From Macrostomum hystrix (taxonomy: Eukaryota > Platyhelminthes > Macrostomidae), in NCBI GenBank assembly GCA_950097015.1, contig CATNEN010000025.1, positions 6,314,001 through 6,378,000 on the forward strand: a stretch of 64,000 nucleotides of DNA, written 5' to 3'. Position numbers and translations under genes: made by a program. Position 1 is the stretch's first letter. Every line of letters starts with the position of its first letter. Below the pieces are notes generated by a model. It did no database searches. It saw only the letters and a program-made list of their open reading frames with translations, and was not told the origin of the DNA. This document shows, one piece after another, positions 11,119-24,589 of this stretch.

Positions 11119-11893
11119 GGCCTATTCACTGTAGAATGCTAGTCTATTCACTGTAGAATGCTAGTCTATTCACTGTAGAATGCTAGTCTATTCACTGTAG
11201 AATGCTAGTCTATTCACTGTAGAATGCTAGTCTATTCACTGTAGAATGCTAGTCTATTCACTGTAGAATGCTAGTCTATTCACTGTAGAATGCTAGTCTA
11301 TTCACTGTAGAATGCTAGTCTATTCACTGTAGAATGCTAGTCTATTCACTGTAGAATGCTAGTCTATTCACTGTAGAATGCTAGTCTATTCACTGTAGAA
11401 TGCTAGTCTATTCACTGTAGAATGCTAGTCTATTCACTGTAGAATGCTAGTCTATTCACTGTAGAATGCTAGTCTATTCACTGTAGAATGCTAGTCTATT
11501 CACTGTAGAATGCTAGTCTATTCACTGTAGAATGCTAGTCTATTCACTGTAGAATGCTAGTCTATTCACTGTAGAATGCTAGTCTATTCACTGTAGAATG
11601 CTAGTCTATTCACTGTAGAATGCTAGTCTATTCACTGTAGAATGCTAGTCTATTCACTGTAGAATGCTAGTCTATTCACTGTAGAATGCTAGTCTATTCA
11701 CTGTAGAATGCTAGTCTATTCACTGTAGAATGCTAGTCTATTCACTGTAGAATGCTAGTCTATTCACTGTAGAATGCTAGTCTATTCACTGTAGAATGCT
11801 AGTCTATTCACTGTAGAATGCTAGTCTATTCACTGTAGAATGCTAGTCTATTCACTGTAGAATGCTAGTCTATTCACAGTAGAATGCTAGTCT
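11119..11893. repeat. 22-bp minisatellite, about 35 almost identical copies
   Basis: The unit joins tattcactgtagaatgctag and tc. Nearly all copies are identical, with one cacagt variant at the right edge near 11876. It lies just upstream (transcript sense) of the DNAJC4-like exon, probably in its first intron. Confidence 0.96.
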
Positions 11894-12897
11894 ACTACTT
11901 TGCAGTTTAACTTTCATCAATCGTCTTACCCGTTAGGGAAAAAATGAAAGTAGTATAGAGAGCGCATGATTACTGAATATTACTAATAAAAATGAGCCAC
12001 TTTAAAAGCCTGGCAGTTAGTAGCATTGTGTAGTATATTTTTAGTGTAAATAATTATAATGTAGCCATCCAATCAACAAATGATAACCATGTTTATGAAT
12101 AAATAAGTATGCACTTAGATATAATCAGAAGTCATTTATTGAATTGTGCTTTTAGAAGAAAAAAACGTGTTTTCGTCACAGTGCACAATCGATAGTAATA
12201 ACAGCTCGAAATGACAAACAATATTTAACAAAATTGAATGGTTTTCAACAGCATTCCCTATTCTATTAACAAGTCTTTGTTTATTCCATTGTTTTCTTGA
12301 GTGCACTTTGATCTAATCAATATGAAAAAATTCTGTTTAATTGAAAGAAGATTCTGAATAACAAACACTGCAGTAGGCGCAATCAACTATTTAAAAGTCC
12401 AAGGCAGTAAATCTTGGATAATAGACAGGAAACAGACAGTACCAGAGTATTTTCACAATAAAAACCTTTCTTACAAAGCGAAACTTAGTATTATTTTATG
12501 GAATAATGAATCAAGTTCTACCGGAAAAAGTTTAAAGTTAAAACACTGAGAATAGTAATTTATTGATTTTAAAATAAACAATTTTTTGAGTTATTCGTCT
12601 GATTCTAATATTCTATTATTTTCTAATTTCAATGCGCGCCAAAAAGAAGATTACGTCGATTTTGTTTTACTGCTTCAGGCGAATTCAAACTAGATTATTT
12701 TAGCCAGTGAATTCTAGGTAAGTTTCATCGGAAACTGGGGTGAATGTAAATTAAAGCACCAAAAAATGATGATGCCATACTGAAATAACATATGATAAAA
12801 TAATTACTTAGCAGTAGATAATCAGTCCTCAATTAGAAATCTCCACGTAAACTACTGCTCGTGAGTAGTAAAGAAAAACGATTCAGCCGGAGCGGGC
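11894..12897. other. AT-rich spacer and ARPC1 3' flank
   Basis: No gene recognised. A missing 5' exon of the DNAJC4-like gene could be here; one short open frame with a GGTAAG donor near 11930 does not join in phase. Minus-strand AATAAA hexamers at 12559-12564 and 12280-12285 are candidates for the ARPC1 polyadenylation signal. Confidence 0.4.
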
Positions 12898-15800
12898 TTA
12901 GATGCGCAAATTGGCCATCTTCTTCTGGATGGTGTCGGTGTCCCAGATGACGAGGCGGCCGTCTACGCCTACAGTGGAGAACTGACGAACCCGACTGCCA
13001 TCGAGCTTAATGACGGCCAGCTGGCTATAGTGGGGCGAGACAAACAAAAAAATAAGAGCCTCGATGAAAACTATGGGTAAGATGACATCTTTACAACTGA
13101 ATAGCTTACTGAAAGCTACTCAAAACTGATTATGACTCGAACCTGAGGATTGGGGATGATTATGACTCCAACCTGAGGATCTGGGATGACTATGACTCCA
13201 ACCTGAGGATTGGGGATGATTATGACTCCAACCTGAGGATTGGGGATGATTATGACTCCAACCTGAGGATCTGGGGATGATTATGACTCCAACCTGAGGA
13301 TTGGGGATGATTATGACTCCAACCTGAGGATTGGGGATGATTATGACTCCAACCTGAGGATTGGGGATGATTATGACTCCAACCTGAGGATTGGGGATGA
13401 TTATGACTCCAACCTGAGGATTGGGGATGATTATGACTCCAACCTGAGGATCTGGGGATGATTATGACTCCAACCTGAGGATCTGGGGATGATTATGACT
13501 CCAACCTGAGGATCTGGGATGACTATGACTCCATCCTGAGGATCTGGGGATGATTATGACTCCAACCTGAGGATCTGGGGATGATTATGACTCCAACCTG
13601 AGGATTGGGGATGATTATGACTCCAACCTGAGTATTGGGGATGATTATGACTCGAACCTGAGGATTGGGGATGATTATGACTCCAACCTGAGGATCTGGG
13701 ATGATTATGACTCCAACCTGAGGATTGGGGATGATTATGACTCCAACCTGAGGATCAGGGATGATTATGACTCGAACCTGAGGATTGGGGATGATTATGA
13801 CTCGAACCTGAGGATCAGGGATGATTATGACTCGAACCTGAGGATTGGGGATGATTATGACTCCAACCTGAGGATCAGGGATGATTATGACTCCAACCTG
13901 AGGATCAGGGATGATTATGACTCCAACCTGAGGATCAGGGATGATTATGACTCGAACCTGAGGATTGGGGATGATTATGACTCGAACCTGAGGATCAGGG
14001 ATGATTATGACTCGAACCTGAGGATTGGGGATGATTATGACTCCAACCTGAGGATCAGGGATGATTATGACTCGAACCTGAGGATCAGGGATGATTATGA
14101 CTCGAACCTGAGGATTGGGGATGATTATCACTCCAACCTGAGGATCAGGGATGATTATGACTCCAACCTGAGTATTGGGGATGATTATGACTCGAACCTG
14201 AGGATTGGGGATGATTATGACTCGAACCTGAGGATTGGGGATGATTATGACTCCAACCTGAGGATCAGGGATGATTATGACTCCAACCTGAGGATCAGGG
14301 ATGATTATGACTCCAACCTGAGGATCAGGGATGATTATGACTCGAACCTGAGGATTGGGGATGATTATGACTCCAACCTGAGTATTGGGGATGATTATGA
14401 CTCGAACCTGAGGATTGGGGATGATTATCACTCCAACCTGAGGATTGGGGATGATTATGACTCCAACCTGAGGATCTGGGATGACTATGACTCCAACCTA
14501 AGGATTGGGGATGACTATGACTCCAACCTGAGGATTGGGGATGACTATGACTCCAACCTGAGGATTGGGGATGATTATGACTCCAACCTGAGGATTGGGG
14601 ATGATTATGACTCCAACCTGAGTATTGAAGATGACTATGACTCCAACCTGAGTATTGAAGATGAATTTGACTCCAACCTGAGTATTGAAGATGATTATGA
14701 CTCCAACCTGAGTATTGAAGATGACTATGACTCCAACCTGAGTATTGAAGATGATTATGACTCCAACCTGAGTATTGAAGATGATTATGACTCCAACCTG
14801 AGTATTGAAGATGATTATGACTCCAACCTGAGTATTGAAGATGATTATGACTCCAACCTGAGTATTGAAGATGACTATGACTCCAACCTGAGTATTGAAG
14901 ATGACTATGACTCCAACCTGAGTATTGAAGATGATTATGACTCCAACCTGAGGATTGGGGATGATTATGACTCCAACCTGAGGATCTGGGATGATTATGA
15001 CTCCAACCTGAGGATTGGGGATGATTATGACTCCAACCTGAGGATTGGGGATGATTATCACTCCAACCTGAGGATCAGGGATGATTATGACTCCAACCTG
15101 AGGATTGGGGATGATTATGACTCCAACCTGAGGATCTGGGATGATTATGACTCCAACCTGAGGATTGGGGATGATTATGACTCCAACCTGAGGATTGGGG
15201 ATGATTATGACTCCAACCTGAGGATTGGGGATGATTATGACTCGAACCTGAGGATTGGGGATGATTATGACTCCAACCTGAGGATTGGGGATGATTATCA
15301 CTCCAACCTGAGGATCTGGGATGACTATGACTCCAACCTGAGGATCTGGGATGATTATGACTCCAACCTGAGGATCAGGGATGATTATGACTCCAACCTG
15401 AGGATCTGGGATGATTATCACTCCAACCTGAGTATTGGGGATGATTATCACTCCAACCTGAGGATCAGGGATGATTATGACTCCAACCTGAGGATTGGGG
15501 ATGATTATGACTCCAACCTGAGGATCTGGGATGATTATGACTCCAACCTGAGGATCTGGGATGACTATGACTCCAACCTGAGGATTGGGGATGATTATGA
15601 CTCCAACCTGAGGATTGGGGATGATTATCACTCCAACCTGAGGATTGGGGATGATTATCACTCCAACCTGAGGATTGGGGATGATTATGACTCCAACCTG
15701 AGGATCAGGGATGATTATGACTCCAACCTGAGGATCTGGGATGATTATCACTCCAACCTGAGTATTGGGGATGATTATCACTCCAACCTGAGGATCAGGG

Positions 15801-18800
15801 ATGATTATGACTCCAACCTGAGGATTGGGGATGATTATGACTCCAACCTGAGGATCTGGGATGATTATGACTCCAACCTGAGGATCTGGGATGACTATGA
15901 CTCCAACCTGAGGATTGGGGATGATTATGACTCCAACCTGAGGATTGGGGATGATTATCACTCCAACCTGAGGATTGGGGATGATTATCACTCCAACCTG
16001 AGGATCAGGGATGATTATGACTCCAACCTGAGGATTGGGGATGATTATGACTCATCCCCAATCATTGGGGATGATTATCACTCCAACCTGAGGATCTGGG
16101 ATGATTATGACTCCAACCTGAGGATTGGGGATGATTATCACTCCAACCTGAGGATTGGGGATGATTATGACTCCAACCTGAGGATTGGGGATGATTATGA
16201 CTCCAACCTGAGGATCTGGGATGATTAGATCCTCAGTATCCTCAGACTCCAACCTGAGTATTGAAGATGACTATGACTCCAACCTGAGTATTGAAGATGA
16301 CTATGACTCCAACCTGAGTATTGAAGATGATTATGACTCCAACCTGAGGATTGGGGATGATTATGACTCCAACCTGAGGATCTGGGATGATTATGACTCC
16401 AACCTGAGGATTGGGGATGATTATGACTCCAACCTGAGGATTGGGGATGATTATCACTCCAACCTGAGGATCAGGGATGATTATGACTCCAACCTGAGGA
16501 TTGGGGATGATTATGACTCCAACCTGAGGATCTGGGATGATTATGACTCCAACCTGAGGATTGGGGATGATTATGACTCCAACCTGAGGATTGGGGATGA
16601 TTATCACTCCAACCTGAGGATCAGGGATGATTATGACTCCAACCTGAGGATTGGGGATGATTATCACTCCAACCTGAGGATCTGGGATGACTATGACTCC
16701 AACCTGAGGATCTGGGATGATTATGACTCCAACCTGAGGATTGGGGATGATTATCACTCCAACCTGAGGATTGGGGATGATTATGACTCCAACCTGAGGA
16801 TTGGGGATGATTATCACTCCAACCTGAGGATTGGGGATGATTATGACTCCAACCTGAGGATTGGGGATGATTATCACTCCAACCTGAGGATTGGGGATGA
16901 TTATGACTCCAACCTGAGGATTGGGGATGATTATGACTCCAACCTGAGGATTGGGGATGATTATGACTCCAACCTGAGGATTGGGGATGATTATCACTCC
17001 AACCTGAGGATTGGGGATGATTATCACTCCAACCTGAGGATTGGGGATGATTATCACTCCAACCTGAGGATTGGGGATGATTATGACTCCAACCTGAGGA
17101 TTGGGGATGATTATCACTCCAACCTGAGGATTGGGGATGATTATCACTCCAACCTGAGGATTGGGGATGATTATGACTCCAACCTGAGGATTGGGGATGA
17201 TTATCACTCCAACCTGAGGATTGGGGATGATTATGACTCCAACCTGAGGATTGGGGATGATTATCACTCCAACCTGAGGATTGGGGATGATTATGACTCC
17301 AACCTGAGGATCTGGGATGACTATGACTCCAACCTGAGGATTGGGGATGATTATGACTCCAACCTGAGGATCTGGGATGATTATGACTCCAACCTGAGGA
17401 TCAGGGATGATTATGACTCCAACCTGAGGATCTGGGATGATTATGACTCCAACCTGAGGATTGGGGATGATTATGACTCCAACCTGAGGATCAGGGATGA
17501 TTATGACTCCAACCTGAGGATCTGGGATGACTATGACTCCCACCTGAGGATTGGGGATGACTATGACTCCAACCTGAGGATCTGGGATGACTATGACTTA
17601 AATCCCACGGTCTAGAAGGACGCAACTCACTTGATGGAATTCTGATGAACTGTGCTTAGCTTTTCAACGCTATCCTCCGTAGCCATGCGATCCATATTGC
17701 CAAACATAGTCTTGGCGGTCATCTTGGCGGATTCCCCAGACTGATCAGCCGACATGTCCAACTGGCCTACAATGGATAGTCCGTCGGCGGCATTGTAGCC
17801 GAATAGCACCGGGTAGCAGTCGTGCCCGGCCGCTACTAGGGCGGTGTCGCTCAGCCAGCAGCAGGTGAGCATTGGCAGCATGGGGAAGCGCAAAATCGTT
17901 ACAGCCTGAGTTGAGCCGTTAGCAACAGACACGGAGGAGTCGTGCGACACCCAGGCTAGGAGGCTGCCGTCGCGATTGAAGGCGACATCGCGAATCCAAC
18001 CGCCTGGTAGAAGTGGCAAATTTCATTGCTTTAGATTTTGTTATTATTAAAAAAACCTGCTTAAATAAGAATTCAGCAGATTCCAGATCAGTTCGTTGGG
18101 TGGGGAATCGAAGCAGATAAATGTGCACTTTAGACACCAGTTCTAATAGTAAAAAACAGGACAGAACCGATTAGAGAAGAATATGCGAAAAACGGTAACA
18201 GACAACATTCATTTATGCAACACAACATCACATATAGAAGAAAAAAATCCATTCTCCACGATTTTCCGCAAAATCCTCACATTTTACAGTAAAAACAAGG
18301 TTTAAAATTTTTTTTCTTCTTCATGCAACACAAGCTGGCAAAAAGGTTTAAGAAACTAGGAACGAGTAAAATAAATTTACTTTACTTATCACCATTAACA
18401 CCGAGAGACAATTGCCAAATGAGTGTGAGTCAGAAATGTAAAATACCTTGTACATTTTAGTGATATCATATCGGCTGTATTATCCTCACAGATCCCCAAT
18501 TAACAACATCGGCTGTGATATCCTCACAGATCCCCAATTAACTACATCGGCTGTGATATCCTCACAGATCCCCAATTAACAACATCGGCTGTGATATCCT
18601 CACAGATCCCCAATTAACTACATCAGCTGTGATATCCTCACAGATCCCCAATTAACTACATCGGCTGTGATATCCTCACAGATCCCCAATTAACTACATC
18701 GGCTGTGATATCCTCACAGATCCTCAATTAACTACATCGGCTGTGATATCCTCACAGATCCCCAATTAACAACATCGGCTGTGATATCCTCACAGATCCC

Positions 18801-21800
18801 CAATTAACTACATCAGCTGTGATATCCTCACAGATCCCCAATTAACTACATCGGCTGTGATATCCTCACAGATCCCCAATTAACTACATCAGCTGTGATA
18901 TCCTCACAGATCCCCAATTAACTACATCAGCTGTGATATCCTCACAGATCCCCAATTAACTACATCGGCTGTGATATCCTCACAGATCCTCAATTAACTA
19001 CATGGGCTGTGATATCCTCACAGATCCCCAATTAACTACATCGGCTGTGATATCCTCACAGATCCCCAATTAACTACATCAGCTGTGATATCCTCACAGA
19101 TCCCCAATTAACTACATCAGCTGTGATATCCTCACAGATCCCCAATTAACTACATCAGCTGTGATATCCTCACAGATCCTCAATTAAATACATCGGCTGT
19201 GATATCCTCACAGATCCTCAATTAACTACATCAGCTGTGATATCCTCACAGATCCCCAATTAACTACATCGGCTGTGATATCCTCACAGATCCCCAATTA
19301 ACTACATCAGCTGTGATATCCTCACAGATCCCCAATTAACTACATCAGCTGTGATATCCTCACAGATCCCCAATTAACTACATCTGCTGTGATATCCTCA
19401 CAGATCCTCAATTAACTACATCAGCTGTGATATCCTCACAGATCCCCAATTAACTACATCAGCTGTGATATCCTCACAGATCCCCACTTAACTACATCAG
19501 CTGTGATATCCTCACAGATCCTCAATTAACTACATCGGCTGTGATATCCTCACAGATCCCCAATTAACTACATCAGCTGTGATATCCTCACAGATCCCCA
19601 ATTAACTACATCAGCTGTGATATCCTCACAGATCCCCAATTAACTACATCAGCTGTGATATCCTCACAGATCCCCAATTAACTACATCAGCTGTGATATC
19701 CTCACAGATCCCCAATTAACTACATCAGCTGTGATATCCTCACAGATCCTCAATAGATGTCCGCAATAGGGGAAAGGGGATGGTTTCAACACAAAAAGTT
19801 TACATCACGACACCACTAAAAGATGCATCATACAGCTATCAGAGGTTAAAATCAAATACAACTCAAGGACTGGAGGTAAGGACAGTTGAGCACAGTTAGC
19901 TAGAAATAAAAAATAATAAAATTCTATATGCTGCACATATTAATTCGACATTTGTAAATTAGCTTCTTACCGCGATATGTGTCTGAATCTGCGATAGATA
20001 ATAGAAAGAATAATATGTTATGCAAATAAAGTGAAGAAATTCACAATTCACTAATTATTATGTATATATTAGTGCATAATTAGGTACAACACTCACTGCC
20101 ACCGTTGGTGTATTCGGCCATAACGCTGCCAAATTTCATATTGCCGCCCCAGCAGGTGGTGGCCGGCTTCTCGTCGGCCTCCTTGAGGTAGGCGCTAACC
20201 ACCCGAGCTTTGAAATCGGTGGCGCCAACAGCTAAGAGACAGTTGTTCGGGTGCCAGGCCAGGCAAGTGACGGTGGACTTGAATGGCTTCTTGATTTGCT
20301 TACAGACCCACCAGTTGTGCTCCTGTTCAATCGAGCAGGCATCAATACTTTGTACTTTTTTAACCTTCGAGAATGACATAGAAACTACAGACTGCAAGCA
20401 TGGACATTACAGACTGCAACCATGGACATTACAGACTGCAACCATGGACATTACAGACTGCAACCATGTCAATTACAGACTTCAAACATGTCAATTACAG
20501 ACTGCAACCATGGACATTACAGACTGCAACCATGGACATTACAGACTGCAACCATGGACATTACAGACTGCAACAATGGACAATACAGACTGCAACCATG
20601 GACATTACAGACTGCAACCATGGACATTACAGACTGCAACCATGGACATTACAGACTGCAACCATGGACATTACAGACTGCAACCATGGACATTACAGAC
20701 TGCAAACATGGACAATACAGACTGCAACCATGGACATTACAGACTGCAACCATGGACATTACAGACTGCAACCATGGACATTACAGACTGCAACCATGGA
20801 CATTACAGACTGCAAACATGGACAATACAGACTGCAACCATGGACATTACAGACTGCAACCATGTCAATTACAGACTTCAAACATGTCAATTACAGACTG
20901 CAAACATGGACAATACAGACTGCAACCATGGACATTACAGACTGCAAACCATGGACAATACAGACTGCAAACATAGACATTACAGACTGCAACCATTACA
21001 GACTACAGCCATGCCGATTAAAGACTGCAACCATGGACATTACAGACTACAGCCATGCCAATTAAAGACTGCAACCATGGACATTACAGACTGCAAACCA
21101 TGGACATTACAGACTACAGCCATGCCAATTAAAGACTGCAACCATGGACATTAGAGACTGCAACCATGGACATTACAGACTGCAACCACGTCGATTACAG
21201 ACTGCAACCATGGACATTACAGACTGCAACCATGGACATTACAGACTGCAACCATGGACATTACAGACTGCAACCATGTCGATTACAGACTGCAACCATG
21301 GACATTACAGACTGCAACCATGGACATTACAGACTGCAAACATGGACAATACAGACTGCAACCATGGACAATACAGAGTCACAGACTGCAACAATGGACA
21401 TTACAGACTGCAACCATGGACATTACAGACTGCAACCATGTCAATTACAGACTACAGCCATGTCGATTACAGACTGCAACCATGGACATTACAGACTACA
21501 GCCATGTCGATTACAGACTGCAATCCACAATTACAGTTCAGTTACAGTGGGGCAAACTTACAGGCTCAAAATGGCAGACGGAGACCAGTTTGGCACCGCT
21601 GCCAACAGCAAACTTATTTTCCAATGGGGACCATTTCACCACAGTGGCAGCCCGGTCTATGCGCAGCAGAACCAGAGTTGGACGAAATAGTCCGGCAGAG
21701 TCGCGAGTCCACACGTGAGCATTGCGATCAGCGCTAGCGGTGACTAGCCTATCAGTGCTTGGCGCCCAGTCCACACTGGTTACACGTTCGCTGTGCTCTT

Positions 21801-21948
21801 CAAGGGTCTGGCCTTTTAGCCACTTACCGCCGGACTTTGTATAGATATCGACATTGTTAGAATTTGGCGACAGGGCCAATTGGCTACAGTCTTTGTTGAA
21901 GCAGTGGCAGGTGATGGGCAAAATGCCAAATGAGTGTTCCTCGATCAT
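12898..21948 (-). CDS. ARPC1: Arp2/3 complex subunit 1 (WD40), four coding exons
   Basis: Exons on the minus strand are 21562-21948, 20097-20322, 17631-18003 and 12898-13024, totalling 1113 nt and giving 370 aa, the length of human ARPC1A. All junctions join in phase and read through conserved blocks: CHFEP|EHNWWVCKQIKKP, NGGS|GWIRDVAF and HQNSI|NQLAVIKLDG. The protein is the seven-bladed propeller that anchors Arp2/3, which nucleates branched actin filaments. Visible repeats include EHSERVTSVDWAP, ADRNAHVWT, RAATVVKWSPLENKFAVGSG, CLAWHPNNCLLAVGATDFKA, VAFNRDGSLLAWVSHDSSV, LVAAGHDCYPVLFGY and GVDGRLVIWD. Each of the three introns holds its own minisatellite (22, 38 and 30 bp units). So 1.1 kb of coding sequence is spread over 9 kb. 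The start Met lies shortly after an A-rich stretch and a 5' UTR intron cannot be excluded. Confidence 0.96.
13125..17600. repeat. 30-bp minisatellite, about 150 copies, in ARPC1 intron 3
   Basis: The unit contains gactccaacctgaggattgg with the remainder ggatgattat. Variants read ctggg, caggg, or tattgaag in place of the ttgggg part. The left part (about 13260-13530) has several 31-bp units. A block of tattgaag units at 14620-14940 recurs at 16255-16335, and in both places the following ten or so units show the same order of variants. Small disruptions sit at 16052-16070 and 16225-16245. The 30-bp period keeps up to 497-codon frames open on both strands; I reject them as genes. Confidence 0.97.
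18471..19754. repeat. 38-bp minisatellite, about 34 copies, in ARPC1 intron 2
   Basis: The unit contains ctgtgatatcctcacagatc followed by cccaattaactacatcgg. Every unit carries the inverted arms CTGTGA and TCACAG around TATCC. Units differ by ggctg/agctg, ccccaa/cctcaa and aactac/aacaac. Confidence 0.95.
20386..21535. repeat. 22-bp minisatellite, about 52 copies, in ARPC1 intron 1
   Basis: The unit contains cagactgcaaccatggacat plus ta. Variants include catgtcaatta, catgtcgatta and catgccaattaa. On the ARPC1 sense strand most units carry GGTTGCAG, which resembles a 3' splice site. The array ends about 65 bp before the real acceptor of exon 2. Confidence 0.94.
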
Positions 21949-24589
21949 CTTTTTAATGTTTTTTTCGTTACCTTGAAAATAGCTGGAATTTTTTTTAAGA
22001 TAAGTAAATTAAGTGGCAGACAAAAGAAAACATATGAATATACACAATATTTGTTTCTAACTAGCAATTAGTTAAGAAGTAAAATTTAGAGACTGGACTA
22101 ACTTGTTAAGTACTTTATAAGTCGACAGTAGATGGTAACAAATATGAATGTTACAGGAAAGCTAAAAAATTTGCTAGAAAATTTTCCTATAATTTTTTGT
22201 TGCTAATTTCTATTTTAAATAGTTTTTTTTCTTGAGACTACTAAGAAACTACAAAAATCTAGCGCATTATGAATAATTATTATGCAATCATTTCACTTCT
22301 TAGAAGTAAAAAATCACATTGTTAACTGCTATCCCAGTTAATGCTAATATAATTTTTTAGTATAGATAAATGGAGCAAGTGAGATTTAGGTGACCTGCTA
22401 AATGACAAAATTAGTTCATGTTGGGCTGAGATTCCAACTCCTAACTTCTTGAGTCTTGGTCAGAAGTCTAAGGGTTACAAGCCCACTCAATGATAATGAT
22501 AATGATAATAATTAAACCTGTCTTAACTTTGACCAGTCTTACTTATTGGAACATTGGAGCTATGTGTTAAGCAACATGGGTGCATAAAAATGAACCCCAA
22601 CTAAATTCCTAATCGCCTAGATTTAAAATGTTCGACTATTTCAACTAATATGTACAGCAATACACAATTTTGATGAGTCCAAAAATTTAGAATACAAGTA
22701 ATTAGATTTATAAGTTAGAAATTTAGATTTATAATTAAAATTTAGAATACACAGAAAATGTATATTTACATTTGTTTTTATTAGAGTTCCACGAAAAACA
22801 AAATTTTACAGCATCTGTATCCATATCCATATCTACAAACTTTTCCCATAGACTAATTTTGGGATCTTAATATATTTCTATTGTCTCTGTGCTGTTTGTT
22901 TTACTGACTCTAGTGTACAATAAATTTGAAAACTCAAGACAAGGAAACTAGATATAGGAAACAGAAGTTCCAGATCCATATTTAACTATGTCTTTATTTG
23001 CAACTTCCCGGAGCCATATCAATAGCTACAGTGGAACTCTAGTTATTTATATTTGCTACTTTGATTGCTGAAGAAAGTAACATACTGCTTAATCTTCGGT
23101 CTAAATATACTATTGTCACTGACACAATATTTTGCTCAGAAATTAAAAAATATGTTTATAAAAGCCTATTTAAAAGCAAAATTACATTTTCAAGATTTAA
23201 AAAAGTATACAGACTTTTTTAAATAAATAAATGTTGAGTAAATATTATTTTACTTAATGCTAGCATATTTTATTTAAAAGCAAGATTTTTTCTTTTTATT
23301 GAACAGTCACATTTACTTGCAACTTAGTGCTTGTATATGCCAAGTAGATAGCAATATTATCCATCTATACCTGACAGATTGAAACTAGTTTGTATAGGCC
23401 CCCTACCAACTTGATTTACATGTTTGAATGTATTCCAAGTGTACACCAACAACCATTGAAGACCCAAAATGTACCCTAAACTAGTGTGACATATAGGCTA
23501 CCTTCTAGACTATGGAAGATATGATCATAATAGATGCTATAGCTAAAATATATTAAGAACAATATGTGCCTAGACACTTCTGGAAATGGCCTAACAATTG
23601 TCAAAGCTATATTTATAGGTGAAACATACAGTAAAACCTAGACTTCTAGTTATTACATCATAGGAGTATTCACTGTATGTCTTATCATAATCTTAATATC
23701 AATGTATAAAACATTAAAATAGGTTTAGGGCCACATAAAATTTCAAACAAAATCATATTTTTCATTATATATTAAACTAGGCCTATAAACTTATACATGA
23801 TGTGTAATTAATAGTAGGCCCCTAAAAGGAATCAGGTCAAAAAACAATCGAAGGCAATACCCATCATATTTAAAATACATTAACAGTTTAAGCCATGAAA
23901 ATGGATAGCCTAAGCCTAGGCTAAGGCGAGAATATGGCTATACATTTGTTAATACTACTCTGAAATCCTGGTAATTGGCTTGATAACTGTGTGATATATT
24001 TTCCATCGGTTTTACTTTTCAGATAATTTTGCTTTCAGAAGAAAATCTTAAACTTAAACTGAAAGTATTGTAAACAATGAAACAACAGTATTTGAAAAGA
24101 GATATACTGCAGTATTTTTTCCATAGATTACTAGTAATTGATACATATTAGTTAGATAAGTAGCATGCCATTAAATCTTTAGTGCAGAAAAAAAACTTTT
24201 TGTTAATACCATTAATTATCTGAGGACTGAATTTATAGCCACTTAATGGCACTTATTCTGCATTCGACTGTCTGTTACCTCCACCCCAATAATAGCACCT
24301 AAAATAAATCATTGAAAGACGCGAGATTGAAATGGTGCGCATCGGATGAAAAAACGATATAATGTGCGTGATCAGAGTAAACTGTTGTAGTAAAATGTAT
24401 AAGAGTTTGTGAAAGCAAATTCCCTTGTTCCTTTAAGAATCCATCGAATAAATAATCGATAGAATTCCGAAATTCGTCTAGCTTAATTTTTACTACCTTC
24501 ACTAATCTATGATTTTGCTCTCATAGGGACATAAATCATTTTGTAAGTCATTTGATGTGGATCTACACAGACTAAACTGCAGTTAGACC
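21949..24589. other. AT-rich gene-poor region
   Basis: AT-rich, with no coding signal recognised. A decayed SINE is listed separately. A 67-codon open frame at 24299-24502 (minus) shows no family resemblance. Confidence 0.5.
22385..22495 (-). mobile_element. decayed family A SINE
   Basis: On the minus strand gggcttgtaacccttagact, then aggagttggaatctcagcc, matches the head of the copy at 9715-9925 with many changes. The body is mostly lost. Confidence 0.55.

Noticed and set aside
13523-17615. Very long open frames (302, 497, 464 and 433 codons) on both strands
   Set aside because: They follow from a 30-bp repeat without stops. All are translations of the array within ARPC1 intron 3, on both strands at once, and resemble no protein family.
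18471-19754. CRISPR-like regular array
   Set aside because: Units are directly adjacent with no unique spacers, and this is animal DNA. It is a minisatellite.
20400-21737. Asp/Thr/Cys/Asn/His-repeat frames of 150-314 codons
   Set aside because: The 22-bp array reads open in three frames. It is intron 1 of ARPC1 on the other strand.
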